Assembly (NCBI GenBank): GCA_947503145.1
Contig: CANNCP010000009.1
Coordinates: 1 to 64,000 of the forward strand
Source: an uncultured Roseovarius sp.
GTDB taxonomy: Bacteria > Pseudomonadota > Alphaproteobacteria > Rhodobacterales > Rhodobacteraceae
Direction: 5' to 3'
Length of the DNA stretch: 64,000 bases
Shown here: in pieces, positions 45,311 through 54,166 of the stretch
How positions within the stretch are numbered: the stretch's first letter is position 1
Layout: every line of letters begins with the position of its first letter
Program-made: the position numbers and the translations under genes
The notes under the pieces: model-generated
The model's input: only the letters and a program-made list of their open reading frames with translations
The model's database searches: none
Told to the model about the DNA's origin: nothing

Positions 45311-46119
45311 TGCAGTTCCTTTTGTGTCGTTGGCTGCTTCAGCCAGGTAAGAAGATGCGCGTTGACCTCACATGCGGCTGTCAGGTTCATCATGTGCCGG
45401 TGGCCTTTGATGATGATTGCGCTGCCCTGCCCGGCAAGGCTGGCCATCGCGGTGGCCATCGCCGGGGTGGAGTTCGGATCGCCATCCCCGGTCATCGCCA
45501 GGAGCGGACAGGCGATCCGGGGCAGCCGGTCGGCATAGGTCGCATCACCGTTTGCAAAGGCCGTGTAGGCCGTGGCGTAGCCGGATGCATCCACTGCGCC
45601 CAGCCATTCCGCCACCTGCGCCTTGGCCGCGAGATCGGCGGGGGTCTCACCGAACCAGCGCGCAAGCGGCGTGTCCAGATCGACCTGGCCGGCCCGGATC
45701 TCGCGCGCCCGTGCCTGAACGGCGTGTCGGGACGGGGCGTCCCGACGATAGACACCGTTGAGAAACGCGACCCGGCGCACGAGATCGGGAAAGCTTGCGG
45801 CGAATCCGGCGGCAATCAGGGCCCCCATGGAATGCCCCGCCAGATTTACCGCCCCCAGATCCAGCGCCCGAACCACCGCATGCAGCCACGCCACGAAATC
45901 AGGCAGATCGCTACCCTCGGGCAGGGGGTCGCTACCGCCGTGGCCCGGCAGGTCCAGGGCTATGACGCGGTGTGCGCCGGACAAGGCCGCAATCTGCGGC
46001 TCCCAGGCGGCCGATTGCATCCCGACACCGTGGATCAGCACCAACGGCTCGCTGCGGCCGTTGTCACGGTAGGTGACGGTCAGATCCGGATCAGACAGCC
46101 GCAGGGTTTTCTGCGTCAT
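45307..46119 (-). CDS. Alpha/beta hydrolase (TgnD-like candidate)
   Basis: A 270 aa alpha/beta-fold hydrolase with the oxyanion HGVG motif (30-33), nucleophile Ser97 in GHSMG, a likely acid Asp in MTGDGDPNS and the catalytic His in KGHRHMMN. In the trigonelline and vitamin B6 pathways a hydrolase of this fold splits an enamide succinate into succinate semialdehyde, an amine and an acid. ATG 46119 has AAGGA upstream, inside the preceding PF06684 gene (29-base overlap), and overlaps the flavin reductase start by four bases. Confidence 0.87.
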   Translation of the reverse strand: MTQKTLRLSDPDLTVTYRDNGRSEPLVLIHGVGMQSAAWEPQIAALSGAHRVIALDLPGHGGSDPLPEGSDLPDFVAWLHAVVRALDLGAVNLAGHSMGALIAAGFAASFPDLVRRVAFLNGVYRRDAPSRHAVQARAREIRAGQVDLDTPLARWFGETPADLAAKAQVAEWLGAVDASGYATAYTAFANGDATYADRLPRIACPLLAMTGDGDPNSTPAMATAMASLAGQGSAIIIKGHRHMMNLTAACEVNAHLLTWLKQPTTQKELQ

Positions 46120-46693
46120 GGCCCAGTTCCTTGAGGTCTTGATAGCGATCGCCAATCCGGTGATGCGGGCGGCCACCAATCGACGCGCCCAATGCGATCA
46201 GGATCTCGTCCGCGCCGGGCGCATCCGCCACCGAGGTTTGGATCGTCAGGTAATGCGAGCGCTTGCCGCCATCATTCTTGTCCATCAGCGGGATCAACAG
46301 CGGCGCGTTGGCCGGGCCGCGTGTGTTGCAGAAGGACAGGTATGACTTGGCCCCGACAGCATTGCGATAATGATTACCGAAATGCAGCGTATGGATCAGG
46401 GCCGACGCATGCTCCACCTCGCCGTTCAGGCCTACGATGGCCGCCTTGCCGTACCCCTCGACCTTGTCGCCACCGCCCGCTGCATCCAGAATCATTCCGG
46501 TCAGCAAGGCCCCCAGCCCCGGTGCGCAGTCGTGGATCGCCGGCGACAGATCCTCGACAAAACCCAGACTGGCCCAAGGGTTCCGGATCACGGCCATCGC
46601 GGCAATCATTCTTAGAGGGGTCTGTGCGGCCTTGCCGCCCTCGATCAGGGTGTTTTCTATGTGCAGCAGGGTTTTTCTGATTTCGGCAGGCAC
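46091..46693 (-). CDS. PF06684 'amino acid synthesis' family protein, copy C
   Basis: A 200 aa member of PF06684, with VIRNPWASLGFVEDLSP, EGYGKAAIVGLNGEVEHASA and ADAPGADEILIALGA matching copies A and B. The start is GTG 46693 behind AAAGGAAG; an ATG frame upstream to 46759 has no ribosome site. As first gene of the operon it is transcribed from the palindrome-containing gap toward the hydrolase, reductase, LLM and ALDH genes. It may be the conserved hypothetical protein reported to assist the trigonelline pathway, but that link is from memory. Confidence 0.83.
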   Translation of the reverse strand: MPAEIRKTLLHIENTLIEGGKAAQTPLRMIAAMAVIRNPWASLGFVEDLSPAIHDCAPGLGALLTGMILDAAGGGDKVEGYGKAAIVGLNGEVEHASALIHTLHFGNHYRNAVGAKSYLSFCNTRGPANAPLLIPLMDKNDGGKRSHYLTIQTSVADAPGADEILIALGASIGGRPHHRIGDRYQDLKELGHDAENPAAV

Positions 46694-46726
46694 TGGAGTC
46701 TTCCTTTGGCAGGTATGTAGTGCGAG

Positions 46727-46744
46727 ATTATGGTATACCAGAAT
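46727..46744. promoter_or_regulatory. Probable GntR/FCD operator
   Basis: TGGTATACCA (46731-46740) is a perfect 10-base palindrome that extends to ATTATGGTATACCAGAAT with one mismatch. It lies between the divergent PF06684 operon and the GntR gene, the expected place for self- and operon control by an FCD-type GntR protein. Confidence 0.65.
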
Positions 46745-46797
46745 ACCGCAGTCAATCACACTTGTTACGTGAACGGGCTACTGCTAGGTAAATCCCC

Positions 46798-47502
46798 ATG
46801 AAATCAGGAAAAGTTGCACTGGAAAAGATCGACAGAGCCCCGCAAACCCTGCGCGATATCGTGCAGGAACGGATGCGCAGCGCGATTATCGAGGGCCATT
46901 TCGCCCCCGGCGACAGACTGGTCGAGCGGCCCTTGTGTGACCAGCTTGGCGTCAGCCGTACCGTGATCCGCGAGACGATCCGCTTTCTTGAGGCCGAAGG
47001 TCTGGTCGAGATCGTTCCCAATCGCGGTCCCATCGTGGCGACGTTCGATTGGGACCAAGCCAGACAGATCTACGATATTAGACGGCAACTGGAGGGTTCC
47101 GCCGCTGCGGCCTGCGCCGAATCCCACGATGCCGGTTTCGCGGATCGCCTAAGTGCCGCCCTGCGCGCCCTCGCGGCAACGATGGACGACACGACATGGA
47201 CAGAGCTGCTACAGGCCAGCACCCGATTTTATGAGCTTATCTTCAACGAGGCGGGCCACACCGTGGCATGGGAAATCGTACAACGCCTGAATGGCAGGAT
47301 CAGCAGGCTGCGCGCCCTGACCCTGTCTGCCAAGGACCGTGACCGTCCCGGCATCGACCACATGACAGCCATCCATGACGCGATCCTGAGCCATGATGCG
47401 AATGCGGCACGTGCGGCTGTCGACTGTCATGTCGACGACGCATCGAATACCGCCCGGCGCGTGCTGTGCGCGGAGGCACAGGCGGAAAAGACCGCCCCCT
47501 GA
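46798..47502 (+). CDS. GntR-family (FCD subclass) transcriptional regulator
   Basis: The 234 aa protein has an N-terminal winged helix (LRDIVQERMRSAIIEGHFAP, LCDQLGVSRTVIRETIRFLE with EGLVEIVPNRGPIVAT) and a C-terminal all-helical FCD ligand domain with an IYDIRRQLEGSAAAACAE start and metal-type His residues (DHMTAIHDAI, DCHVDD). It diverges from the LLM/flavin operon and probably controls it through the palindrome at 46731, in response to a carboxylate intermediate. Confidence 0.9.
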   Translation: MKSGKVALEKIDRAPQTLRDIVQERMRSAIIEGHFAPGDRLVERPLCDQLGVSRTVIRETIRFLEAEGLVEIVPNRGPIVATFDWDQARQIYDIRRQLEGSAAAACAESHDAGFADRLSAALRALAATMDDTTWTELLQASTRFYELIFNEAGHTVAWEIVQRLNGRISRLRALTLSAKDRDRPGIDHMTAIHDAILSHDANAARAAVDCHVDDASNTARRVLCAEAQAEKTAP

Positions 47503-47540
47503 CGGGTTTGTGTACTCGGCAGAAAATTCGCTGCTAAGTC

Positions 47541-47639
47541 TCAGTACAGCAACGACCCCCTGAAGGTCCGCATGTCATCAAAGGACCGTGCGATCACCTG
47601 CGTTCCGACAGGCATGCCAGCCTACCGAAACGCAAAGGT
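47541..47639 (-). pseudogene. Possible amidase C-terminal fragment
   Basis: The minus strand reads TFAFR-stop-AGMPVGTQVIARSFDDMRTF and ends at TGA 47541-47543. GMPVGTQVIARSFDD resembles the amidase signature-family C-terminus (GLPVGxQxxGRxFxD). Only about 33 codons remain, interrupted by a TAG, directly behind the crotonase gene. If real it is a decayed amidase; the match is too short for certainty. Confidence 0.35.
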
Positions 47640-47654
47640 CGCCCGAACGCCGTC

Positions 47655-48461
47655 TCAGGTATTGGGTCGAACGCGTGCAGCGCTCTTGTCCGCAAAGGCC
47701 GCCAGACGGGCGCGGGCGTCCGGCTGAGTATTTACAATGCCAGCTACGACAGCCTCTGCATAGGCAGCGTCCATTGCCGACATGTTCTGCATGTGGCTCA
47801 CAGCCGAGCAGATTGCGAAATTCGAAAGAGGCAGGTTCCGTGCTGCCTTGCGCGCTACTTCCAGTGCGGCGTCAAAGCTGGATCCTTCGACGATGTACTG
47901 TGCCAAGCCAAGCTCCACCGCCTCTTGTCCCTGATAGACGCGGCCTGTCAACATCATGTCGATCATGCGGGATTTGCCGACCAGATCGGTCACACGGATC
48001 GTTGCGCCGCCGCCAGTAAACAACCCGCGCTGCCCTTCTGGCAGGGCAAAATAGGCGGTTTGATCCATGACCCGGATGTGGGCCGAGCTTGCCAGTTCCA
48101 GACCGCCTCCGACGACCGCGCCTTGCAGGGCCGCGATGACGGGCACGCCGCCGTATTCCATCTTGTTGAACGCTTCGTGCCAGCGCAGGCAGACATGCAT
48201 GAAATCGGCGGGGCTGCGGTCCTGGTCGTGATGTTCGATCAGGTCCAGACCGGCGCAAAAATGATCGCCTGATCCGGCCAGAACCACCGCCCTGACCCCG
48301 GCGCGCGGCGCCGCAGAGAAAAATTCGATCAGTTCTTCAATGGTGTCGATATCAAGCGCATTGCGCTTGGCCGGGCGGTTCAGGGTGACGACCCAGACCC
48401 CGTCGTCATGTGCCTCGATGGCAAGGTTCTTGTAGCGGGAAATGTCGATCTGGATGGTCAT
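47655..48461 (-). CDS. Crotonase / enoyl-CoA hydratase family protein
   Basis: A 268 aa crotonase with [14 protein letters not shown], the first oxyanion segment [15 protein letters not shown] and the second [20 protein letters not shown]. The catalytic Glu pair typical of hydratases is not clear: the segment reads [18 protein letters not shown], so one Glu is probably present. It could hydrate an enoyl-CoA or act as another crotonase type. It follows the acyl-CoA dehydrogenase gene by 73 bases on the same strand, suggesting joint beta-oxidation-like work. Confidence 0.88.
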   Translation of the reverse strand: MTIQIDISRYKNLAIEAHDDGVWVVTLNRPAKRNALDIDTIEELIEFFSAAPRAGVRAVVLAGSGDHFCAGLDLIEHHDQDRSPADFMHVCLRWHEAFNKMEYGGVPVIAALQGAVVGGGLELASSAHIRVMDQTAYFALPEGQRGLFTGGGATIRVTDLVGKSRMIDMMLTGRVYQGQEAVELGLAQYIVEGSSFDAALEVARKAARNLPLSNFAICSAVSHMQNMSAMDAAYAEAVVAGIVNTQPDARARLAAFADKSAARVRPNT

Positions 48462-48534
48462 GGTATGGTCCTTCAGGAATAAGTTGGCTCTTGGGCGGAG
48501 AGTGCTGTCTTAATCGAGCGTTTGGCAGGCCGCC

Positions 48535-50304
48535 CTATAGCACCACTGACAGCAGGCTGTCGGCGCCGTCAACGATACGGGTGCGCTGAACCTCGGTCTC
48601 GGTCAGGATGTGATCGGCATAGAAACGGGCCGTGGCGATCTTGGCTGTCATGAACTCTGGATCTTCGCCACGCGCGAGCGCTGTTTCGGCCGCAAGCAAT
48701 GAACGTGCCAACTGCCAGCCGGCAACGAGATTTCCAGCAAGCAACAGATAGGGCACGCCCGCGCCAAAGGCGGCATCAGGTTCTGATTTGCCGATGCTGA
48801 GCAGGTGCTCGACAGCAGACTGAAAGGCCATGCGGGCACTGTAGAGGCGCTTGCCGACGGCTTTGGCAGCCGGAGAGCCCTGCGAGAGCGCCACTTCTGT
48901 CTCGGCGATCAGACCCGCAATGCGCTGCGCGGTCTCACCACCATCGCGCAGGGTCTTGCGACCAACCAGATCGTTGGCCTGAATGGCTGTGGTGCCTTCA
49001 TAGATCGTCAGTATCCGGGCGTCGCGGTAATGCTGGGCCGCGCCGGTTTCCTCGATAAATCCCATGCCGCCATGGACCTGAACCCCGAGAGAGGCGACCT
49101 CGACACCGTTTTCGGTCGAGAAGCCCTTGACCAGCGGGGTCAGGAATTCGGACAGCTTCGCGGCCTCTGTCCGCGCTTCGGGGGGCGGGGCATGGCGCGC
49201 GATATCCTGCCACCCGGCGGCATAGGCAGCCATGGCCCGGCCACCTTCTGTCAGCGCGCGCATCCGCATCAGCATCCGGCGCACGTCCGCGTGGTGGATG
49301 ATGGTGACGGCGCTGCGCGTTGACCCGTCCACGGGCGCGCTTTGGACGCGTTCCCTGGCATAGGCCAGCGCCTGCTGGTAGGCGCGTTCGCCGATAGCAA
49401 TGCCTTGCAGGCCAACGGCGTAGCGGGCGGCGTTCATCATCTCGAACATGTAGCTCAGCCCGGAATTCTCGGAGCCGATCAGAAACCCGGTGGCCTTTTC
49501 GAATGCCAGCGCCGCCGTCGGGCTGGCCTTGATCCCCAGCTTGTGCTCGATACTCTGGCAGCGCACCGTGTTGCGCGTGCCCAGGGTTCCGTCGTCATTG
49601 ATGAGGAATTTGGGAACGAGGAAAAGACTGATCCCCTTTACCCCTGCCGGGGCGTCGGGCGTGCGTGCCAGTACGAAGTGAGCGATGTTTTCGCTCAGCT
49701 CGTGTTCGCCATAGGTGATGAAAATCTTGGATCCGGTGATCTGATAGCTGCCGTCTTCCTGCCGTTCGGCCTGGCTGCGCAGCAGGCTGAGGTCACTTCC
49801 GGCCTGGGGTTCGGTCAGATTCATCGTGCCGGTCCATTTGCCGGAGATGAGGTTTTCCAGAAAGGTGGACTTGATCTGCTCCGACCCGGCGGTCAAAAGG
49901 GCCTCGATCGCGCCATCGGTCAGCAGCGGACAGAGTGCAAAGCTCAGGTTCGCAGCGTTGAGCATCTCGGCCGTGGCGGCGCCCACACAGCGCGGCAGGC
50001 CCTGACCGCCAAATTCGGGTGGATGCTGCAAGCTCTGCCAGCCCATTTCGGCAAACAAGGTGTAGGCTTGTGCGAAACCATCGGGCAGAACCACGCGTCC
50101 GTTTTCGAACCGCGAGCCCGCAAGATCGCCCTCGCGGTTCAGAGGTGCTATTTCTTCGGCACAGAACCGTCCCATTTCTTCGAGCACAGCCGCCGCGTCA
50201 TCCAGATCCAGCGTTGCGTATTCTGCCAGACCGATAATTCCGGACCAGCCTGAAATATGCTCGATATTGAACAGCATGTCTTTAACGGGTGCTTCAAAGG
50301 TCAA
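48535..50304 (-). CDS. Acyl-CoA dehydrogenase (long form)
   Basis: The 589 aa FAD enzyme begins MTFEAPVKDMLFNIEHISGW and has the acyl-CoA dehydrogenase motifs MNLTEPQAGSDLSLL, KIFITYGEHEL and the C-terminal LGVQVHGGMGFIEETGAAQH. It exceeds the usual 380 residues by a C-terminal domain (about 460-589), as in the long AcdA/DmdC-like group. DmdC in roseobacters belongs to this group, but substrate choice is not visible. It is upstream of the crotonase gene in the same direction. Confidence 0.88.
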   Translation of the reverse strand: MTFEAPVKDMLFNIEHISGWSGIIGLAEYATLDLDDAAAVLEEMGRFCAEEIAPLNREGDLAGSRFENGRVVLPDGFAQAYTLFAEMGWQSLQHPPEFGGQGLPRCVGAATAEMLNAANLSFALCPLLTDGAIEALLTAGSEQIKSTFLENLISGKWTGTMNLTEPQAGSDLSLLRSQAERQEDGSYQITGSKIFITYGEHELSENIAHFVLARTPDAPAGVKGISLFLVPKFLINDDGTLGTRNTVRCQSIEHKLGIKASPTAALAFEKATGFLIGSENSGLSYMFEMMNAARYAVGLQGIAIGERAYQQALAYARERVQSAPVDGSTRSAVTIIHHADVRRMLMRMRALTEGGRAMAAYAAGWQDIARHAPPPEARTEAAKLSEFLTPLVKGFSTENGVEVASLGVQVHGGMGFIEETGAAQHYRDARILTIYEGTTAIQANDLVGRKTLRDGGETAQRIAGLIAETEVALSQGSPAAKAVGKRLYSARMAFQSAVEHLLSIGKSEPDAAFGAGVPYLLLAGNLVAGWQLARSLLAAETALARGEDPEFMTAKIATARFYADHILTETEVQRTRIVDGADSLLSVVL

Positions 50305-50525
50305 CGATCTGTCCCCCCGGCAGGTTTCCTGTAGTTGTCATTTAAACAGTCCTCTGACTGCGGTCCATCTTGCTGACAGACCAAGGTGACAAGGGTGAGG
50401 CTGAATGCCTGTGGTGGATATTGGGCGAAGCTCTCGGATTCTGCCTACCGACTTGCGCGCATTTTGGGAAGACCGACTATCAGCCCTGCGCACGCCCCGC
50501 CCATCCCGGCAGCTTGCGCTTGAGG

Positions 50526-51821
50526 CTATTTGTTTGATCCCACGGTTTGATGGGGATGCACGATCTTGAGGAAACGCGCCAAGACGGTAATGGCGGTGCT
50601 CATGTCCTGGGGTGTCGTGAATTCTTCGGGTTTGTGGCTTATGCCATCCCGACTTCGGACAAACAGCATCGCTATGGGGCAAAGGTCGGCCATGGCCGAG
50701 GCATCGTGTGTGGCGCCCGACGGTAGGGTCACGCATCGCCCGCTGGATTGCGATACTGCTTCTCGCAAACCCTTCAACAACTCGGGCGAGCACGGCTGCG
50801 CGGCCTGACTGTAGGTGCGGGTGCAGTCGATCTGCACGCCGTGTTCTTGGGCAAGCTGACGGGCAAGACGGTGTAGTCCGTCGCCCGCAGCCTTGCGTGT
50901 GTCATCGCAGGGCGAGCGCAGTTCGGCCCTCAGGCGGATGGCACGAGGGACGGCGTTTACCACATTTGGTTCGACCGTCAGTTCCCCGACGGTCGCCCGC
51001 AAGTTGGGCGTCGACGTGGCAACCCGGTTAAGCTCGGTGACAATCGCGGCGGCAGTTACAAGAGCGTCGCGCCTGCCTTCCATCGGCAGGGTGCCGGCGT
51101 GACCGGTCTGGCCAATGATTGTAATCTGGTGGCGCTCGATGCCGCAGATCGCGCTTACGATGCCGACGGGCTCGTTCTCTTGTTCGAGCACCGGACCCTG
51201 TTCGATATGGGTTTCGAGAAACCCGATCACCTCGCCCGGATCTCGCGCCAGCGCGCCGATTGCATCTGGGTTCAGGCCGAAATCCGTCATCGCCGCCCTC
51301 AGCGTCATGCCCTTCGCATCGTGCATGTCCAAAACCTGCGGGTCATAACTGCTCGCCAGCGCACGCGACCCGACCAGGGCAGTGGGAAATCGCACGCCTT
51401 CCTCGTCAGCAAAGGCCAGAACTTCAACTGCAAAGGGAAGCTTCGCCCCCTCTGACTTTAGCTTTTCCAAGGCAAGAAGTGGCAGGACAACCCCCATGAT
51501 TCCGTCATAGGCTCCACCTTGGCAGACTGAATCCTGATGCGACCCCATCAGGAATGTGCCAGCGCCTGCGGGGCCTTCTAGCCTCGCTACGAGGGTCCCC
51601 GCATCGTCCAGCGTCACCGTAAGCCCAGCCGCCTCGGTCCACGACCTCAGAAGGTCGATCGCTGCACGGTGCTCGGGGGTGAACGGCAGGCGTGTCACGC
51701 CCGGTCCGGGCTGGGACAATTCAGCCAGTTTTGCCAGTATGCCAGCCGCGCGTGCGCCCCAATCAGTCAAGAGCGCGATCCCTGTCTGTTGATACGGGCA
51801 CTTGCCGTGTCCAATCGGCAT
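50526..51821 (-). CDS. M20-family Zn-dependent hydrolase (carbamoylase/allantoate amidohydrolase type)
   Basis: The 431 aa protein has the metal ligands of the hydantoinase/carbamoylase branch: GSHQDSV, GGAYDGIMG, FADEEGVRF and ETHIEQGPVLE, and a dimerisation domain with QTGHAGTLPMEGRRDAL. It removes carbamoyl or similar groups from N-carbamoyl amino acids. ATG 51821 overlaps the upstream DUF1028 gene by 59 bases; TTG 51770, eight bases before that stop, is an alternative that fits the family start better. It runs with DUF1028 away from the ABC operon. The 220 bases after its stop (50305-50525) hold nothing recognised. Confidence 0.88.
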   Translation of the reverse strand: MPIGHGKCPYQQTGIALLTDWGARAAGILAKLAELSQPGPGVTRLPFTPEHRAAIDLLRSWTEAAGLTVTLDDAGTLVARLEGPAGAGTFLMGSHQDSVCQGGAYDGIMGVVLPLLALEKLKSEGAKLPFAVEVLAFADEEGVRFPTALVGSRALASSYDPQVLDMHDAKGMTLRAAMTDFGLNPDAIGALARDPGEVIGFLETHIEQGPVLEQENEPVGIVSAICGIERHQITIIGQTGHAGTLPMEGRRDALVTAAAIVTELNRVATSTPNLRATVGELTVEPNVVNAVPRAIRLRAELRSPCDDTRKAAGDGLHRLARQLAQEHGVQIDCTRTYSQAAQPCSPELLKGLREAVSQSSGRCVTLPSGATHDASAMADLCPIAMLFVRSRDGISHKPEEFTTPQDMSTAITVLARFLKIVHPHQTVGSNK

Positions 51822-52428
51822 AATCGCCGGTTGTGGCGCGCTGGTAGAGTTGGCTCAATGCGTCAATAGGATCATCCGGGTGATAGTCGATGCGCAGGGT
51901 GAGCGGTGGCTTGTCTGGATGCAGTACCAGCAGGGCCGCTGACAAAAGCCCTCGGTAATCCCCGCCGACATCGTGCGCCGCGGCCAAAGCCGCCAATAAT
52001 CGAGCCTCGAAAGTAAGAGCCTGCGTCGCAAACCCGTCTATCATCGCAGGAAGGACGTCGGCTCCGCTCAGCATGTTTCCCGCGACAATGCCGCCCGTGA
52101 AGGAGAGGCTGCCTTTGGCGTTCTGATTTTCGGAACCCGTAAATGCGGCAGCTTTCCCCTTTAGATCAAGCGCCGAAAGCTGCCGGTGTTCACGCCCTCG
52201 GTCAGCCAGAGTGATCTGCTCTACCGCGCACTGTGCATCAGATCCGCTGCGCATGAGATGCAGCACGTCCTCGCCCCATAGGGTTGAAGGGGCCGCACCT
52301 TGGCTGGCTGACATGCCTGCCGCAACATCGCCGCGCAGTACCCAGCCGCCGACGCAAAGGCTGCCGGTCGCTGCGGCGCCACCAATGGTCCCGGTATCAG
52401 TATCACGAGCAAGAATCGAAAAGGTCAT
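51763..52428 (-). CDS. DUF1028 family protein
   Basis: The 221 aa protein begins MTFSILARDTDTGTIGGAAA, the standard opening of DUF1028 (an Ntn-hydrolase-like family), with SQGAAPSTLWGEDVL and the GSLSFTGGIVAGNML segment. Function unknown; genes of this family often neighbour peptide ABC transporters and amidohydrolases, as here. An Ntn-type Thr/Ser nucleophile would require processing to expose it (Thr2 or Ser4 after Met removal). Confidence 0.87.
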   Translation of the reverse strand: MTFSILARDTDTGTIGGAAATGSLCVGGWVLRGDVAAGMSASQGAAPSTLWGEDVLHLMRSGSDAQCAVEQITLADRGREHRQLSALDLKGKAAAFTGSENQNAKGSLSFTGGIVAGNMLSGADVLPAMIDGFATQALTFEARLLAALAAAHDVGGDYRGLLSAALLVLHPDKPPLTLRIDYHPDDPIDALSQLYQRATTGDYADWTRQVPVSTDRDRALD

Positions 52429-52452
52429 GTTTCACCATAGTAGGTCACCGTG

Positions 52453-52497
52453 TAATTATCATGATAAATTGACGATTGCAATTTATCATGATAATTA
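52453..52497. promoter_or_regulatory. Double-palindrome operator between DUF1028 and the ABC operon
   Basis: Two 19-base arms, TAATTATCATGATAAATTG and its exact inverse complement, flank ACGATTG. Each arm contains the 12-base palindrome TTATCATGATAA, giving two sites 26 bases apart (centre to centre). The region is very AT-rich. It is the likely binding site of the FadR-type regulator encoded at the end of the ABC operon and could control both directions. Confidence 0.75.
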
Positions 52498-52528
52498 TCG
52501 CATAATAAATCCAACAGGGAGAATTCAG

Positions 52529-54109
52529 ATGAAGCTCAAGCCATGGACCCGCAGAGGTCTGTTCCTCGCAGCTGCCGGAGCGGTTGCACTCATCTCCGGA
52601 TTGCCGAATCGTGCTTTGGCACAGACACCTCCAGATATCCTGATCGTTGGCCAGATTGCCGAACCAAAATCGCTTGACCCGGCAGCGGTCACGGCGGTTA
52701 ATGATTTCCGCATTCTTGTGAATGTTTTCGAAGGCTTGACCCGCTACAAGTCGGGCACGCTGGAGGTCGAGCCGGCGCTCGCTACGAGTTGGGAAATCAG
52801 CGAGGATGGAACCGAATATACATTCACGCTGCGTGAAGGCGTGAGCTTCCACGATGGCACGCCCTTCAACGCCGAGGCTGCAAAATTCAATTTCGACCGG
52901 ATGCTGGACGAGAATCACCCTTTCCACGACACCGGGCCCTTCCCGCTGAGCTTCTTTTTCGGCGCAGTGGAAACGACTGAAGTTGTCGATGACATGACGG
53001 TAAAGTTCACATTGAATGCGCCTTATGCGCCATTCCTGTCGAACTTGGCTTATCCCACTGGCCTGATGGTCTCGCCTGCCGCCATCGAGGAGTATGGCAA
53101 GGAGGTGGGTCGCAACCCGGTTGGAACCGGCCCATTCAAGTTTGCTGAATGGCGCTCGAACGAGGCGGTGGTGGTTGAACGCAATGATGCCTATTGGGGC
53201 AAAGCTGCTGGCACCGAGGCCGTGGTTTTTCGTCCGATCACCGATGCAAACACCCGTGTGGCAGAGATGCTCGCCGGTGGTATCGACATGATGGTCGAGG
53301 TTCCGCCCACCTCATTGGGACAGTTCCAGGGTGACGAATTCTCGATTGTTGAACAAGCCGGCCCACATGTCTGGTTCTTGATTTTGAACGCCAAGGAAGG
53401 CCCGTTCGCAGACAAGCGTGTGCGTCAAGCGGCCAACTATGCGATTAACAAGGAAGCGATCGTGAATGACATTCTGGAAGGCACTGCGACTGTCGCTGCC
53501 GGACCGACGCCACCCGCCTTTGCCTGGGCCTATAACGAAGCGCTCGATCCGTATCCATATGACCCCGAGAAGGCGAGGGCGCTGATCGCCGAAGCCGGGG
53601 CCGAAGGCGCAGAGCTGGCTTTTTATGTGACCGAAGGCGGTTCCGGCATGCTTGATCCGATCCCCATGGGAACGGCGATTCAGGCTGATCTTCAGGCCGT
53701 TGGTCTGAACGTGACGATTGAAACATATGAGTGGAACACCTTCCTTGGAGAGGTGAATCCAGGGTTGGAAGGCAAGGCAGACATGGCCGAAATGGCGTGG
53801 ATGACCAACGATCCCGACACGCTGCCCTATCTTGCGCTACGCACCGAGGCATGGCCCGACAAGGGTGGGTTCAACTCTGGATATTATTCCAACACAAAGG
53901 TTGATGAATTGCTGGAAGCGGCACGTACTGCGACCGATCAGGACGAACGCGCGCGGCTTTACCGCGAGATGCAGACCATCGTGCAGGAAGATGCGCCTTG
54001 GGTCTTTGTTGCCAACTGGAAACAGAACGCTGTGACCAGCGACCGGGTCGAGAACTTCGGGCTTGAGCCTTCGTTCCTTTTGAATCTGCAAGGTGTCGTC
54101 AAGAACTGA
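52529..54109 (+). CDS. ABC transporter substrate-binding protein, peptide/DppA family
   Basis: The 526 aa protein has a twin-arginine-like signal (KPWTRRGLFLAAAGAVAL..., cleavage near ALA-QTPP). The SBP_bac_5 body follows: EPKSLDPAAVTAVNDFRILV, FEGLTRY, TFTLREGVSFHDGTPFNAEA and GTGPFKFAEWRSNE. It delivers a peptide or similar organic solute in the periplasm. GGGAGA precedes ATG 52529. It is the first gene of a five-gene operon. Confidence 0.93.
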   Translation: MKLKPWTRRGLFLAAAGAVALISGLPNRALAQTPPDILIVGQIAEPKSLDPAAVTAVNDFRILVNVFEGLTRYKSGTLEVEPALATSWEISEDGTEYTFTLREGVSFHDGTPFNAEAAKFNFDRMLDENHPFHDTGPFPLSFFFGAVETTEVVDDMTVKFTLNAPYAPFLSNLAYPTGLMVSPAAIEEYGKEVGRNPVGTGPFKFAEWRSNEAVVVERNDAYWGKAAGTEAVVFRPITDANTRVAEMLAGGIDMMVEVPPTSLGQFQGDEFSIVEQAGPHVWFLILNAKEGPFADKRVRQAANYAINKEAIVNDILEGTATVAAGPTPPAFAWAYNEALDPYPYDPEKARALIAEAGAEGAELAFYVTEGGSGMLDPIPMGTAIQADLQAVGLNVTIETYEWNTFLGEVNPGLEGKADMAEMAWMTNDPDTLPYLALRTEAWPDKGGFNSGYYSNTKVDELLEAARTATDQDERARLYREMQTIVQEDAPWVFVANWKQNAVTSDRVENFGLEPSFLLNLQGVVKN

Positions 54110-54166
54110 AGCCACAAAGCCCCGGGCCGGAGCATCGGCTCGGGGATCAAAGCGAGCCGGGGGAAA

